Assembly (NCBI RefSeq): GCF_003254665.1
Contig: NZ_QHGY01000003.1
Span: 286-64,285 of the forward strand
DNA from: Billgrantia lactosivorans
GTDB lineage: Bacteria; Pseudomonadota; Gammaproteobacteria; Pseudomonadales; Halomonadaceae
DNA length: 64,000 nucleotides
Reading direction: 5' to 3'
Shown here piece by piece: positions 50,889-59,724 of the stretch (position 1 is its first letter; each line of letters opens with the position of its first letter). The notes beneath the pieces are model-generated. The model had not been told where the DNA came from, made no database searches, and worked only from the letters and a program-made list of their open reading frames with translations. The position numbers were made by a program, and so were the translations under genes.

Positions 50889-51029
50889 GATGCCTCGGTC
50901 GATGCGGAATACGGTGTGCATGCCGCCGGCGAAAGCGTCGCCGACGGCAGGGCGGGCGATTCTAACGCAAAGCCTGCCATGGCTTAAGGCTGGTCGAGAA
51001 GGGCAGGAAATGGTAGGCGCGAGGCCCGC

Positions 51030-51830
51030 TCAAGGGTGTCGCAGCCAGTCGTCGAGCTGGGCCCGCGTCAGTTCGCCCACGTGGCGCTCCACCGCGCGGC
51101 CGTCGCGATCGAACAGCACCGTGGTGGGCAGCCCCGGCGACTCGAAGGCCGACGTCATCGTCTGGTCGGGGTCGAGCAGCGGGTAGCGGAAGGTCAGACC
51201 CTGCTCGTCGAGGTAGCGCACCACCTGCAGCAACTCCTCGCCTTGATTGATCACCACCACCGTGACGCCCTCGCGCTGGTCGGCCTCGGCCAGCAGCGGC
51301 ATCTCGCGCAGGCAGGGCGGGCACCAGGTGGCCCACAGGTTGACCAGCACCCGTTCGCCCTGCAGCGCCTGCAGCTCGACCGGCTCGCCGTCGAGATTCT
51401 CCAGGGTCACGTCGGGCAGTTGGCGCAGCGGCATGTCGTCGCCCAGCGGCGCCAGGGTGACGAGCACCAGCCACAGCGCCGAGGCGCCGATGGTCAGGCC
51501 CATGGCGCCGATCATCGAGAGCAGCCGGTCGCGCAGCGCCCAGGCGCTCCAGGTCAGCGCCGCGAGCAGCCCCCACAGGCCGTGATAGCCCGGCTGCCAC
51601 AGCTTGAGCACGTCCAGCGGGGCGGCGGCGTAGGCGTCGAGGTTCATGGCCACATGGCCGAGGCGGGCGCCCACCAGCCAGGCCAGCAGCAGGCCGTTGA
51701 ACCAGCGCGCTCGGGCACCGGGGGGGAGCCCCAGCAGCAGCCAGGCGGCGGCGAGCAGCAGCAGGGCGCAGCCGATGGCATACAGGCGCGGGACGGATAT
51801 CAGTACGGGGCCCAGGGCGAAGGCGTCCAT
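51030..51830 (-). CDS. Fusion of an N-terminal Lgt-like membrane half to a TlpA-type thioredoxin
   Basis: 266 residues from ATG 51830 (MDAFALGPVLISVPRL). Residues 1-128 hold about four membrane segments and match the first half of prolipoprotein diacylglyceryl transferase (GARLGHVAMNLDAY, LWQPGYHGLWG). The later catalytic half of Lgt is absent. Residues 135-266 are a periplasmic TlpA/ResA domain with the redox motif WCPPC at 169-173 and the cis-Pro loop GLPTTVLF. It likely acts as a membrane-tethered thiol reductase; the role of the Lgt half is unknown. Confidence 0.8.
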   Translation of the reverse strand: MDAFALGPVLISVPRLYAIGCALLLLAAAWLLLGLPPGARARWFNGLLLAWLVGARLGHVAMNLDAYAAAPLDVLKLWQPGYHGLWGLLAALTWSAWALRDRLLSMIGAMGLTIGASALWLVLVTLAPLGDDMPLRQLPDVTLENLDGEPVELQALQGERVLVNLWATWCPPCLREMPLLAEADQREGVTVVVINQGEELLQVVRYLDEQGLTFRYPLLDPDQTMTSAFESPGLPTTVLFDRDGRAVERHVGELTRAQLDDWLRHP

Positions 51831-51962
51831 TGGCTCAGCTCCGAGAATTGGGGTCGGCGCAAACGGCAAGACCGGGTAGAATCATCCACTTGCATCCGGC
51901 TGCTGCTCAGCAGAGCAAGCCTACTGCGCACGGATCGCACTGTCACCCGGCGGGAGCCCACC

Positions 51963-52205
51963 ATGGCACACAAGTCGTTCGATACCCTGCGCGCCCTGGC
52001 CATCGGCAGCCAGGCGCTGGGCTTCATCCTGATCATCACGCTGGAAACGCTGATGGGAGGAGAGGCCGCCCGCCCCTGGCAGGGGGTGACGCTGGCCGCG
52101 ATGGTCGCCTTTGCGCTGGCACTGGCGTTGGCGCGCCTCTATCGGCGCAACAAGGCGCGCAAGGCCATGGCGCGACGCCTGGCGGACGACGATGACGAAA
52201 CCTGA
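51963..52205 (+). CDS. Small two-segment membrane protein of unknown function
   Basis: 80 residues. Two hydrophobic segments, about 10-28 and 41-58, are followed by a basic patch (RLYRRNKARKAMARRL) and an acidic end (DDDDET). I recognise no family. The CGGGAG stretch 8 bases ahead of ATG 51963 is a plausible ribosome-binding site. Its last 14 bases overlap the start of the phospholipase D lipoprotein, so the two are probably coupled. Confidence 0.65.
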   Translation: MAHKSFDTLRALAIGSQALGFILIITLETLMGGEAARPWQGVTLAAMVAFALALALARLYRRNKARKAMARRLADDDDET

Positions 52206-53769
52206 GCGCGGCGGTTCGCGCCGAACCCGCGGCGTGCGCCTGCTGCTGCTGGGCCTGGTCGCCCTGCTGCTGATCGGGTGCGCGGGGAGGCCGGTTCCGC
52301 GCGAGCACGGGGGGCTGCTGTCGGCTGCCGAGAGCGAGGCCACCTGGCTGGGGCGGTGGGCGCAGCTGAGCGCCTCCGACCATCCCGGCAAGAGCGGCTT
52401 CGCCCTGCTCTCCAGCGGCCAGGACGCCTTCAGCCTGCGCGTACTGCTCAGTGAGCAGGCCGACCGGCGCCTCGATATCCAGACCTACCTGATCGGCGAT
52501 GGCTTGACGACCCGGCTGCTGCTGCAGCGTCTCTTGGCGGCCGCCGACCGGGGAGTCGAGGTGCGCCTGCTGATCGACGACATGGGTGCCGTGGGCCAGG
52601 GGCAGGAGCTGGCGGCGCTCGATAGCCATCCCAACATCCAGGTGCGTGTCTACAACCCGCTGAGCGTCGGCCGCGGCACGCTGGTCGGCCGCGTACTGGC
52701 CTCGGCGCCGCAGGCCGGCCGCCAGCATCGCCGCATGCACAACAAGCTGTGGATCACCGACGGCGCCCTGGCCATCGTCGGCGGGCGCAACCTCGGCGAC
52801 GAATACTACAGCGCCAGCGCGCCACGCAACTTCACCGACCTCGACCTGATGGTGCTGGGGCCGTTGGTGGAGCCGCTGTCGCGCAGCTTTCACCTCTACT
52901 GGAACCATGGCCTGGCGCAGCCCATCGGCCGCTACCACCGTGCCGAAGACACCGCCTGGCGCGAGCTGCGGTCGTCGCTCGACGAGTGGATCGCGGCCAA
53001 TGCCGATTCGCCCTATTTCACCGCGCTGCGCCAGCGTTATGCCGATGTCGAGCAGGGCCCGCTGGTAGGCAGGCTGCACTGGGGGGAGGGCGTTGCCCTG
53101 TGGGATCCGCCGGGCAAGCCGGCCTGGCCTGGGCGCCCGGCGCTTGCCCGCACCATGGCCGGGGAGCTGCTCGAGCACGCCGGGGAGCCGAGCGAGCGGC
53201 TGTCGATCGTCTCCGCCTACTTCGTGCCCGGCGCGCAGGGCACGCAGCGCCTGAAGCGGTGGGCCGAGGCGGGTGTCGACGTCGAGGTATTCACCAACTC
53301 CCTCGAAGCGACCGATGTGCCGCTGGTCCACGGCGCCTACCAGACGCGCCGACGCGCGCTGCTCGACAGCGGCGTCGCGCTCTACGAAATGCGGGCCGAG
53401 AGCGAGTCCGACGACGACGGCTTCGGCGTGGGCTCGTCGGCCTCCGCCCTGCACATCAAGGCACTCAGCATCGATCACGATCGCGTGTTCGTCGGTTCGC
53501 CCAATGTCGACCCTCGTTCGGTATGGTGGAACACCGAAGTGGGCGTGCTCGCCGCCAGTCCGGGCCTGGCCGCCGAGCTCCACGAGCTGACGGAGGTCGG
53601 CGAGTCGCCGACGCTGAGCTATCGGGTCGGTCGCACGGCATCGGGTCGGCTCTACTGGCAGACCGTGCAGCAGGAAGAGAGGGTGCGCCTGTCGCGCGAG
53701 CCAGGCGGCTTCTGGCGCCACCTGGGGGCCAGGCTGGGCAGGATCGGCTGGCTCGAGTCCCTGCTGTAG
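52192..53769 (+). CDS. Phospholipase D-family lipoprotein (ClsC/YmdC-like cardiolipin synthase)
   Basis: 525 residues from ATG 52192. The N-terminus is a lipoprotein signal with the lipobox LLIGC, Cys 30. Two HKD motifs are present: HNKLWITD at 183-190, with GGRN, and HIKALSID at 421-428, with GSPNVDPRS. This layout fits ClsC-type enzymes that join phosphatidyl groups, or a related transphosphatidylase, at the periplasmic face. ClsC of E. coli works with a small partner (YmdB); here a small membrane protein overlaps instead. Confidence 0.85.
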   Translation: MTKPERGGSRRTRGVRLLLLGLVALLLIGCAGRPVPREHGGLLSAAESEATWLGRWAQLSASDHPGKSGFALLSSGQDAFSLRVLLSEQADRRLDIQTYLIGDGLTTRLLLQRLLAAADRGVEVRLLIDDMGAVGQGQELAALDSHPNIQVRVYNPLSVGRGTLVGRVLASAPQAGRQHRRMHNKLWITDGALAIVGGRNLGDEYYSASAPRNFTDLDLMVLGPLVEPLSRSFHLYWNHGLAQPIGRYHRAEDTAWRELRSSLDEWIAANADSPYFTALRQRYADVEQGPLVGRLHWGEGVALWDPPGKPAWPGRPALARTMAGELLEHAGEPSERLSIVSAYFVPGAQGTQRLKRWAEAGVDVEVFTNSLEATDVPLVHGAYQTRRRALLDSGVALYEMRAESESDDDGFGVGSSASALHIKALSIDHDRVFVGSPNVDPRSVWWNTEVGVLAASPGLAAELHELTEVGESPTLSYRVGRTASGRLYWQTVQQEERVRLSREPGGFWRHLGARLGRIGWLESLL

Positions 53770-53799
53770 GGTTGCGCGCGGCCGCGTTCGGCCGCCGGC

Positions 53800-55131
53800 T
53801 CAGGGGGGCGTGTCGGCGAGACCGACGCGGTTGCGTCCCGCCCGCTTGGCCCGGTACAGGGCGCCATCGGCACGGGCCAGCATCTGTTCGGGGCTTTCGC
53901 CCCGGCGGTACTCGGCGATTCCCAGGCTGATGGTGATGGCCAGCCCGTGCAGGCGTGTCTCGGCCACCTGCTGGCGCAGGCGCTCGGCGAAGATCGATGC
54001 GCCGTGGGCGGGCGTGTCCTGCAGCAGGATGGCGAACTCCTCGCCGCCCCAGCGGGCCAGCAGGTCGGTGCTGCGCAGGGTCCTGCCGACCAGGCGGGCC
54101 AGGCGCTTGAGGATGAGGTCGCCGGTATCGTGGCCATGCTGATCGTTGACCGTCTTGAACAGGTCGATATCGAACAGCAGCAGCGAGAAGCTGTTGTCAC
54201 TGCGCTCGGCCTGCCGAATCGCCTTGCGCATGGCGGCGTCGAAGGCGCGTCGATTGTGCGCTCCGGTCAGGTGGTCGCGGGTGGCCTGCTGTTCCAGCTC
54301 CTGCTCCAGGCGCTTGCGTTCGGCGATGTTGTGGAACACCGCGATGAAGTGGCGGATACGACCGGCCTCGTCGTGGACGGCCGTGATCGACTGCCACAGC
54401 GGATAGATCTCGCCGTACTTGTTGCGATTCCAGATCTCGCCCTGCCAGTGGCCGGTCTCGAGCACGTCCTGCCACAGCTGGGAGTAGAACGCCTTGTCGT
54501 GGCGTCCCGACTTGAACAGCCGCGGCGTGTGGCCGATCACCTCGTCGGGAAGATAGCCGGTGATATCGGTAAAGGCCTGGTTGACCCGTTCGATGCGCAT
54601 TTCCGGGTCGGTGATCAGGGTGGCCTGGCCGGTCTGGAACACGCTGGCGAGCAGCCGCAGCTCCTCCTCCTGGCGCTTGCGTTCGGTGATGTCCTCCTTC
54701 ACCGCCACGAAGCGCACGATCTCCCCGGCGTCGTTGCGTACCGGCGTGATGATCTCGGATTCCCAGTAGAGTTCGCCGTTCTTCTTGCGGTTCTGTAGCT
54801 CGCCGCGCCATACCTGGCCGTTGCGCAGGGTCTGCCACAGGTCGCGATAGACCGCTTCGGGCGTGGTGCCTGACTGGATCATGGCCGGGGTCTTGCCGAT
54901 CAGCTCCTCGCGCGAATAGCCGGTCACCTCCAGGAAGCGTCGATTGACGTACTCGATGCGCCCCTCGCTATCGGTGATCGCCGTGGCGGCCGGGCTCTGC
55001 TCGACGGCGATGTGGAGCTGGTAGTATTTGGCACGCAGCGTGTCCAGATCGCTGCCGGCCCACTGGGGGGTGGGCATGGCGGCGGCATTGCCGGCCTTGC
55101 CATGCACAGCCTCGAGCTCGCTGTTGTTCAC
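53800..55131 (-). CDS. PAS-PAS diguanylate cyclase (GGEEF)
   Basis: Soluble c-di-GMP synthase; 443 residues from GTG 55131. Two PAS-PAC modules are visible, about 38-150 (ITDSEGRIEYVNRRFLEVTGY) and 160-275 (ITDPEMRIERVNQAFTDITGY). GGEEF is at 362-366, with the inhibitory RSTD (RxxD) at 353-356, five residues upstream, so the enzyme should be active and product-inhibited. It converges with the lipoprotein gene. The PAS ligand is not evident. Confidence 0.92.
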   Translation of the reverse strand: MNNSELEAVHGKAGNAAAMPTPQWAGSDLDTLRAKYYQLHIAVEQSPAATAITDSEGRIEYVNRRFLEVTGYSREELIGKTPAMIQSGTTPEAVYRDLWQTLRNGQVWRGELQNRKKNGELYWESEIITPVRNDAGEIVRFVAVKEDITERKRQEEELRLLASVFQTGQATLITDPEMRIERVNQAFTDITGYLPDEVIGHTPRLFKSGRHDKAFYSQLWQDVLETGHWQGEIWNRNKYGEIYPLWQSITAVHDEAGRIRHFIAVFHNIAERKRLEQELEQQATRDHLTGAHNRRAFDAAMRKAIRQAERSDNSFSLLLFDIDLFKTVNDQHGHDTGDLILKRLARLVGRTLRSTDLLARWGGEEFAILLQDTPAHGASIFAERLRQQVAETRLHGLAITISLGIAEYRRGESPEQMLARADGALYRAKRAGRNRVGLADTPP

Positions 55132-55306
55132 GAGCGCCCTCCGTACGAGTAGGACTTGTTCTGGGGCAAGTCTCTTATGGATATGCTTGAGCCGTGGGCC
55201 TGATCAGTACGCCCTGCGGCCGACCGCGCAGCATAGCGTCTTTTCGCGACACGTTCACGCTGAAGTTGGGAATCGCCGGCAGAAGCAGAGGTGGCGCGCG
55301 GGGACA

Positions 55307-57568
55307 CTAGGAAGTGGATTCGCTGCCAAACCACTTTTTCATCGACAGCGCGGCTTCCTCGGCCGGCTGCGGTTCGTGCATGTAAAACCCCTGAATCTGA
55401 TCGCAAGCATGACGACGCAGGTACTCTACATGCGCTGCCGACTCGACGCCTTCGGCGACGACCGTCAGGCCCAGGTTCTTGCCGAGGTCGATGATGGCCT
55501 CCGTGAGGCTGCGGTCGCCGGCGTTGTCGAGAAGGTCATGGATGAACGAGCCGTCTATCTTGATCGTGTCGAGAGGAAACGCCTGCAGCTTGGAGAGCGA
55601 GGAGTAGCCGGTGCCGAAGTCATCGATCGCGATGCGCACACCGATTCCTCTCAGCTCCTGCAGGACTCTGACGGCTTTTGGCATGTCCTGCATCATCATG
55701 CTCTCGGTGATCTCTACTTCGAGCAATTCGGGGGCCATGCCGCTGGCCTGAAGCGCACCCTTGATGTCTCTGAGCAGACCATCGTCGAGGAACTGACGGG
55801 CCGAGAGATTGACCGCCATGCTCAAAGCCGGGAAGCCGGCCTTCTGCCAGGCGACATTCTGTCGGCATGCCGTGTAAATGACCCAGCGGCCGATGGGCAC
55901 AATGAGGCCATTTTCTTCCGCCAGCGGTATGAACTGCTTGGGCAGTATCGGCCCGAGTTCCGGATGTTGCCAGCGAAGCAGCGCTTCCATGCCGATGACG
56001 CGGCCGCTCGCCATGTCGAGTTTCGACTGGTAGTAAAGCAAGAGCTCTTGACGCTCCAGCGCCTTGCGCAGGCTCGACTCGAGAGCCAGTCGCTCCAAGG
56101 AATCCGTCTTCAACTGCTCGGAGTAGTACTGGGCATTGTTCTTGCCCTCTTCCTTGGCGTGATACATCGCCACGTCAGCATGCTTTATCAGGGTTTGCTC
56201 GTCCTCGCCATCGGCGGGATAGCGAGCAATGCCGATGCTGACCGTGATACGAAACTCCTGGCCCACCAGTGTGAACGGGGTACTGACGGAGGCAAGGATC
56301 TTGTCGGCAACCTGGTTGATCTGGTTCGGCTCCGTGATCTCCGGGAGCAGAATGACGAACTCGTCACCACCCAGCCGGGCGACGGTGTCGCTTTCCCGTA
56401 CCGCGCGGCCAAGTCGCTGGCTGACCTCCCGAAGCAGCTCATCCCCCGTGTCGTGGCCAAGCGAGTCGTTGATCGCCTTGAATCGGTCCAGATCGAGAAA
56501 GAGCAGCGTCAACGGCTTGTCGTAGCGGCGAGCGTGCTGCATCCCTTTGGTCAACAGGCGGCTGAAGTAGGCTCGGTTCGGCAGCCCCGTCAGGTTGTCG
56601 TGGAAGGCAAGATATTCGGCACGCCTGGCGTGGTCCAGGCGCTCTTCGAGTACCTTGGTCTGGGCCCTGCGGAGCTTCCAGCTCAGCCGGCCGAGCAGTG
56701 TCAGTACGGCGAGCGCAACGCAGCTGACCAGCATCGCGCGCCAATAGTAGGTGTGCCGAAGCTCAGCGGCGGCGGCCATCTGCTCGTTCTGGGAGAGACC
56801 GACGACGATGGCGATCGGAAACTCGAACAGGGGCCTGGCCACCAGGTAACGCGGCACGCCGTCCCATTCGCTGATGCTTACCCGGGCGGGCTGTTCGAGG
56901 CCGCTGTTGCCTTCCAGCAGATGTGCATAGTCGATCTGTTCACCCGTATGCACCGTTTCGCCGGTACGGCGAACCAGAAAAATTCCCTCTTCCCCTGCCA
57001 GGGCCAGTACACCTTGTTTTTCCAGCGTATCCGGCTCGTAGCCGCTGACGAAGTACTCTGCACTGACGAGCACGGATACCCAGCCCGGCGCTTGCTGTCC
57101 GTTTTCAGACAGGCTTCGGTGGAAGGCCAGCCTGCTGTCCTGCGCGGACGTGGCCTGATGGTGAAGCTCGACCCTCAGGCCCTCCTGCCCAGCAACGGGG
57201 GTCGTGTCATTCGTGTGCGAGGGCCCGTGCGTGCTGGCGATGACGTTGCCCTCGGCATCGCTCAGGCGGACCTCGAACAGCAAAGCGGGAGGGAGCATGT
57301 CCTGCTGGCTCAGTTCATCCAGGACGACCTGCGGCGGGCGTTCGTCGAGACTGTAGCGCACCAGCTTGAGGGTGGTATCGATCTCGCGCAGCGCCCGGAC
57401 GACCTGGGCCTCGTAGGTCCCCGCCATGTCTGCGGCCAGTACCGCCGCCCGGCGGTCGGCAGCTGACTGCTCCCTTGCGGCCAGGTTCCACGTGACCAGC
57501 CAGATGGCTGCCAGCGCCAGCAGGGCGAGGCCCATGAAGAGAGTGCCGGGCTCGACGAGGCGATGCAT
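55307..57568 (-). CDS. Periplasmic-sensor GGDEF-EAL protein
   Basis: 753 residues from ATG 57568 (MHRLVEPGTLFMG), with AGGCGG six bases ahead. An in-frame TTG at 57631 overlaps the upstream gene's stop and could give 774. Membrane segments at about 8-28 and 276-296 flank a PDC/dCache-like periplasmic domain of about 250 residues. GGDEF is at 400-404, with RESD (RxxD) five residues before it; EAL is at 528-530, with IDDFGTGYSSLS and VAEGVES. Both catalytic motifs look intact. It is the last gene of an operon with a porin and a binding protein. Confidence 0.92.
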   Translation of the reverse strand: MHRLVEPGTLFMGLALLALAAIWLVTWNLAAREQSAADRRAAVLAADMAGTYEAQVVRALREIDTTLKLVRYSLDERPPQVVLDELSQQDMLPPALLFEVRLSDAEGNVIASTHGPSHTNDTTPVAGQEGLRVELHHQATSAQDSRLAFHRSLSENGQQAPGWVSVLVSAEYFVSGYEPDTLEKQGVLALAGEEGIFLVRRTGETVHTGEQIDYAHLLEGNSGLEQPARVSISEWDGVPRYLVARPLFEFPIAIVVGLSQNEQMAAAAELRHTYYWRAMLVSCVALAVLTLLGRLSWKLRRAQTKVLEERLDHARRAEYLAFHDNLTGLPNRAYFSRLLTKGMQHARRYDKPLTLLFLDLDRFKAINDSLGHDTGDELLREVSQRLGRAVRESDTVARLGGDEFVILLPEITEPNQINQVADKILASVSTPFTLVGQEFRITVSIGIARYPADGEDEQTLIKHADVAMYHAKEEGKNNAQYYSEQLKTDSLERLALESSLRKALERQELLLYYQSKLDMASGRVIGMEALLRWQHPELGPILPKQFIPLAEENGLIVPIGRWVIYTACRQNVAWQKAGFPALSMAVNLSARQFLDDGLLRDIKGALQASGMAPELLEVEITESMMMQDMPKAVRVLQELRGIGVRIAIDDFGTGYSSLSKLQAFPLDTIKIDGSFIHDLLDNAGDRSLTEAIIDLGKNLGLTVVAEGVESAAHVEYLRRHACDQIQGFYMHEPQPAEEAALSMKKWFGSESTS

Positions 57569-57623
57569 CCAATGCCGCCTGGTGAAGGGTGGGCCCGTAG
57601 CGGTGCCGGCGTCTGAGGCGTAT

Positions 57624-58049
57624 TCAATCAATGGCCACCACCCGCAGGCGCTCGTCGACGTAGGCGTCGTCCAAATAGCCGATGGCAGTGGCCTGCCCCG
57701 CCACGAAGTCGGCCATGGCTTGGTGATCTGCCAGGCTGCGTGGTGGCTGGCCGCGGCCGGTGAAGATCAGGCGCGACCAGTGCATCTTGATTTGGGCGGG
57801 CGTCTGGCCCAGATAGTTGCGATAGAACGCGACGTAAGCCGGGGAGTTTTCGCGCTGGTCCACTGGCATGGCGGGTTGCCCGCCATGGAAGCGGTTGGTC
57901 CGGCCCAGGTAGATGTCGGCCAGCTCGCTGCGGGTGAGGGTGCTCACTGGGCTTTGGGCGGAAACCACCACCACGGCATCGGCCAGGGCAAGGCTCGATG
58001 CCAGACCGACGAGCAGGATGCAGCCGATCTTCGTGAGTCGCGAAGGCAT
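57624..58049 (-). CDS. Small periplasmic phosphate-binding-protein-like (PBP) protein
   Basis: 141 residues. An N-terminal signal peptide (KIGCILLVGLASSLALADA) is cleaved near residue 23. The rest is a single PstS-like lobe: TLTRSELADIYLGRTNRF followed by an Arg/Glu/Asn stretch and FTGRGQPPRSLADHQ. It is shorter than a transport PBP, and no ABC permease or ATPase is nearby, so sensing is more likely than uptake. It lies 10 bases after the porin and overlaps or abuts the GGDEF-EAL gene. Confidence 0.8.
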   Translation of the reverse strand: MPSRLTKIGCILLVGLASSLALADAVVVVSAQSPVSTLTRSELADIYLGRTNRFHGGQPAMPVDQRENSPAYVAFYRNYLGQTPAQIKMHWSRLIFTGRGQPPRSLADHQAMADFVAGQATAIGYLDDAYVDERLRVVAID

Positions 58050-58059
58050 TCTTGTCTCC

Positions 58060-59295
58060 TCAGAACACGAAGTCGAGCGCTAGGCTGAACAGATTGACCG
58101 AACCGCCAGGCTCGTAGCCTGGCTGCGAGTTGACCAGGTAGCCGCGCGATCCCCCCTCGTGATTCATGTGGTCGAACTGGGCCTTGACCGCCATGTTGCT
58201 GCTGAAATCCCAGCGTACGCCGATAGACACGCTTTCTTGCTGTGGCTGCCCCTGGAGCATGGAGTTGAGCATCGCATCCAGTGGTTCGCTGCCGGGCTGT
58301 GATAGGCCCGGGGTGGATGTCTTGCTGAGAATGCGCTGACTGGCATATGTCAGATAGGGCGTGAAGGCGCCCAGGCGGTAGCCACCGGATATGTACCAGC
58401 CGCGGTTATCCGCCAGGAAGGTGCGGCTGCCGGTCTGGGTCCATTCGCCCATCACGAACCAGTTGCCGGGATCGTAGCGAGCCCCCAGGCTGATGGCTTC
58501 AAAGGTTTTGCCATCGACATTGTAGCGATCGGCAATGGCATCGCCTTCAGGGCCAAACAGTCTGAAGGCATCGAACAGCGGGTTGAAATCCTCAATGCTC
58601 AGGCGGTAATGGCTGTAGGCGGCAAAGAGGCTGATGCTGCCCTGCTCCACGGTATTGCTGATCGTCAGCCCTTCCCGGGCGCGTGCCTCGGCCGTGGCTC
58701 GGTCCATCGTTGCATCGATGTAGGGAAAGGTGGCATCACTTTGCCCATAGGTGGCCCGAAGCGTGTTGGTGACGCTGGCGATACGGGAGCGGTAGCTGAC
58801 GTCCACGCCGTCAGCGCTGGAAACCGGTATGGTGCGATAGACTTCCAGTGGGGGGCGGATCCAGGGCGTCGCGTAGCCTACCTTGCGATACTCTGAATTC
58901 ATGAAGACCGGAAGTATGACGCGGCCGACTCTCAGGCTCAGGTCGGGAGTCACATCGAAATTGATGTTGGCCCACTCGATTGCCGGCCGGAATTGGCCAT
59001 CGTACTGCTGCTCGGTGACGACCTGCACCACGCTCGAGAGGCGAGGCGTAAGGTTGGCAGAAAGCTGCAGGCCCAGCCGGCTGTCGACCTCGGCACTCCA
59101 GTCACTGGTACGGCCGGCCCCTCTGGGCATAAGCATGCTCGAAACGAAATCTGCCTGGTCCTCGCTGGAGTGCACCACGCCAAGCGTACCGAAGCCATTC
59201 AGGGCCAGCGAGGGGGTATTCGCTTGTGCGGCAAGGGGAAGCCCGTATGCCAGCACCAGCGAAGTGAGGAGAGCAAGAGGTAGCTTTCTCGACAT
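58060..59295 (-). CDS. Outer-membrane porin-like beta-barrel protein
   Basis: 411 residues from ATG 59295 (MSRKLPLALLTSLVLAYG), with a signal peptide cleaved after AAQA near residue 25. The 65 codons open upstream lack family or signal support. The mature protein is rich in alternating strands and ends LFSLALDFVF, the terminal Phe typical of barrels handled by BAM. No specific substrate can be read. It heads the operon with the binding protein and the c-di-GMP enzyme. Confidence 0.82.
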   Translation of the reverse strand: MSRKLPLALLTSLVLAYGLPLAAQANTPSLALNGFGTLGVVHSSEDQADFVSSMLMPRGAGRTSDWSAEVDSRLGLQLSANLTPRLSSVVQVVTEQQYDGQFRPAIEWANINFDVTPDLSLRVGRVILPVFMNSEYRKVGYATPWIRPPLEVYRTIPVSSADGVDVSYRSRIASVTNTLRATYGQSDATFPYIDATMDRATAEARAREGLTISNTVEQGSISLFAAYSHYRLSIEDFNPLFDAFRLFGPEGDAIADRYNVDGKTFEAISLGARYDPGNWFVMGEWTQTGSRTFLADNRGWYISGGYRLGAFTPYLTYASQRILSKTSTPGLSQPGSEPLDAMLNSMLQGQPQQESVSIGVRWDFSSNMAVKAQFDHMNHEGGSRGYLVNSQPGYEPGGSVNLFSLALDFVF

Positions 59296-59488
59296 ATGGG
59301 AGACCACGCGCGTGGGCGGTGATACATGGCCGCCTCCGAGAGGTGGCGGAAGGCTGATCGAATGATTGACTTCGCAGGCAGGAGAGGTGCGTCTCTGCTT
59401 TCTTAAGCGAGCTATCGGCAGGGGAACGAAAAACTTGAGCTCGGAGGGGCGTAAGTTGATGACGAACGCGCGGCTGTCTTCACTACGC

Positions 59489-59528
59489 AAAAACCGCTAC
59501 CCGGCATGATCCGTAAGTAGCGGTTTTT
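59489..59528. terminator. Terminator downstream of tRNA-Pro
   Basis: AAAAACCGCTAC (59489-59500) and GTAGCGGTTTTT (59517-59528) form a perfect 12-bp stem with a 16-base loop. On the minus strand it follows tRNA-Pro and ends in TTTTT. It isolates the tRNA from the porin operon. Confidence 0.85.
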
Positions 59529-59539
59529 ACTGAATACTC

Positions 59540-59616
59540 TGGTCGGAGTAGCAGGATTCGAACCTACGACCTCTGCCTCCCGAAGGCAGCGCTCTACCAA
59601 GCTGAGCTATACTCCG
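59540..59616 (-). tRNA. tRNA-Pro(CGG)
   Basis: Minus-strand acceptor CGGAGTA pairs with TACTCCG, followed by A and an encoded CCA. The anticodon loop TTCGGGA gives CGG. The T-arm contains GTTCGAATC. It is a single tRNA gene between ispB and the porin operon. Confidence 0.97.
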
Positions 59617-59724
59617 TTGCTGCTCTCGAGCTGGCGCGACAGGCCGCTCGAGGCCGGCCCTGCTGGGGTCGACGGATGGGCATTATACGCAAAACCTTCG
59701 GCCTTGCAAGCCCCGCGGTGGTGC

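Noticed and set aside
55028..57466. An 812-codon plus-strand open frame opposite the GGDEF-EAL gene
   Set aside because: The minus-strand frame has clear sensor, GGDEF and EAL motifs. The plus-strand frame has no recognisable domain and starts inside another gene.
53800..59616. A possible genomic island around the c-di-GMP genes and tRNA-Pro
   Set aside because: The tRNA could be an integration site, but I see no integrase, no direct repeat of the tRNA 3' end and no clear shift in base composition, so the claim is not supported.
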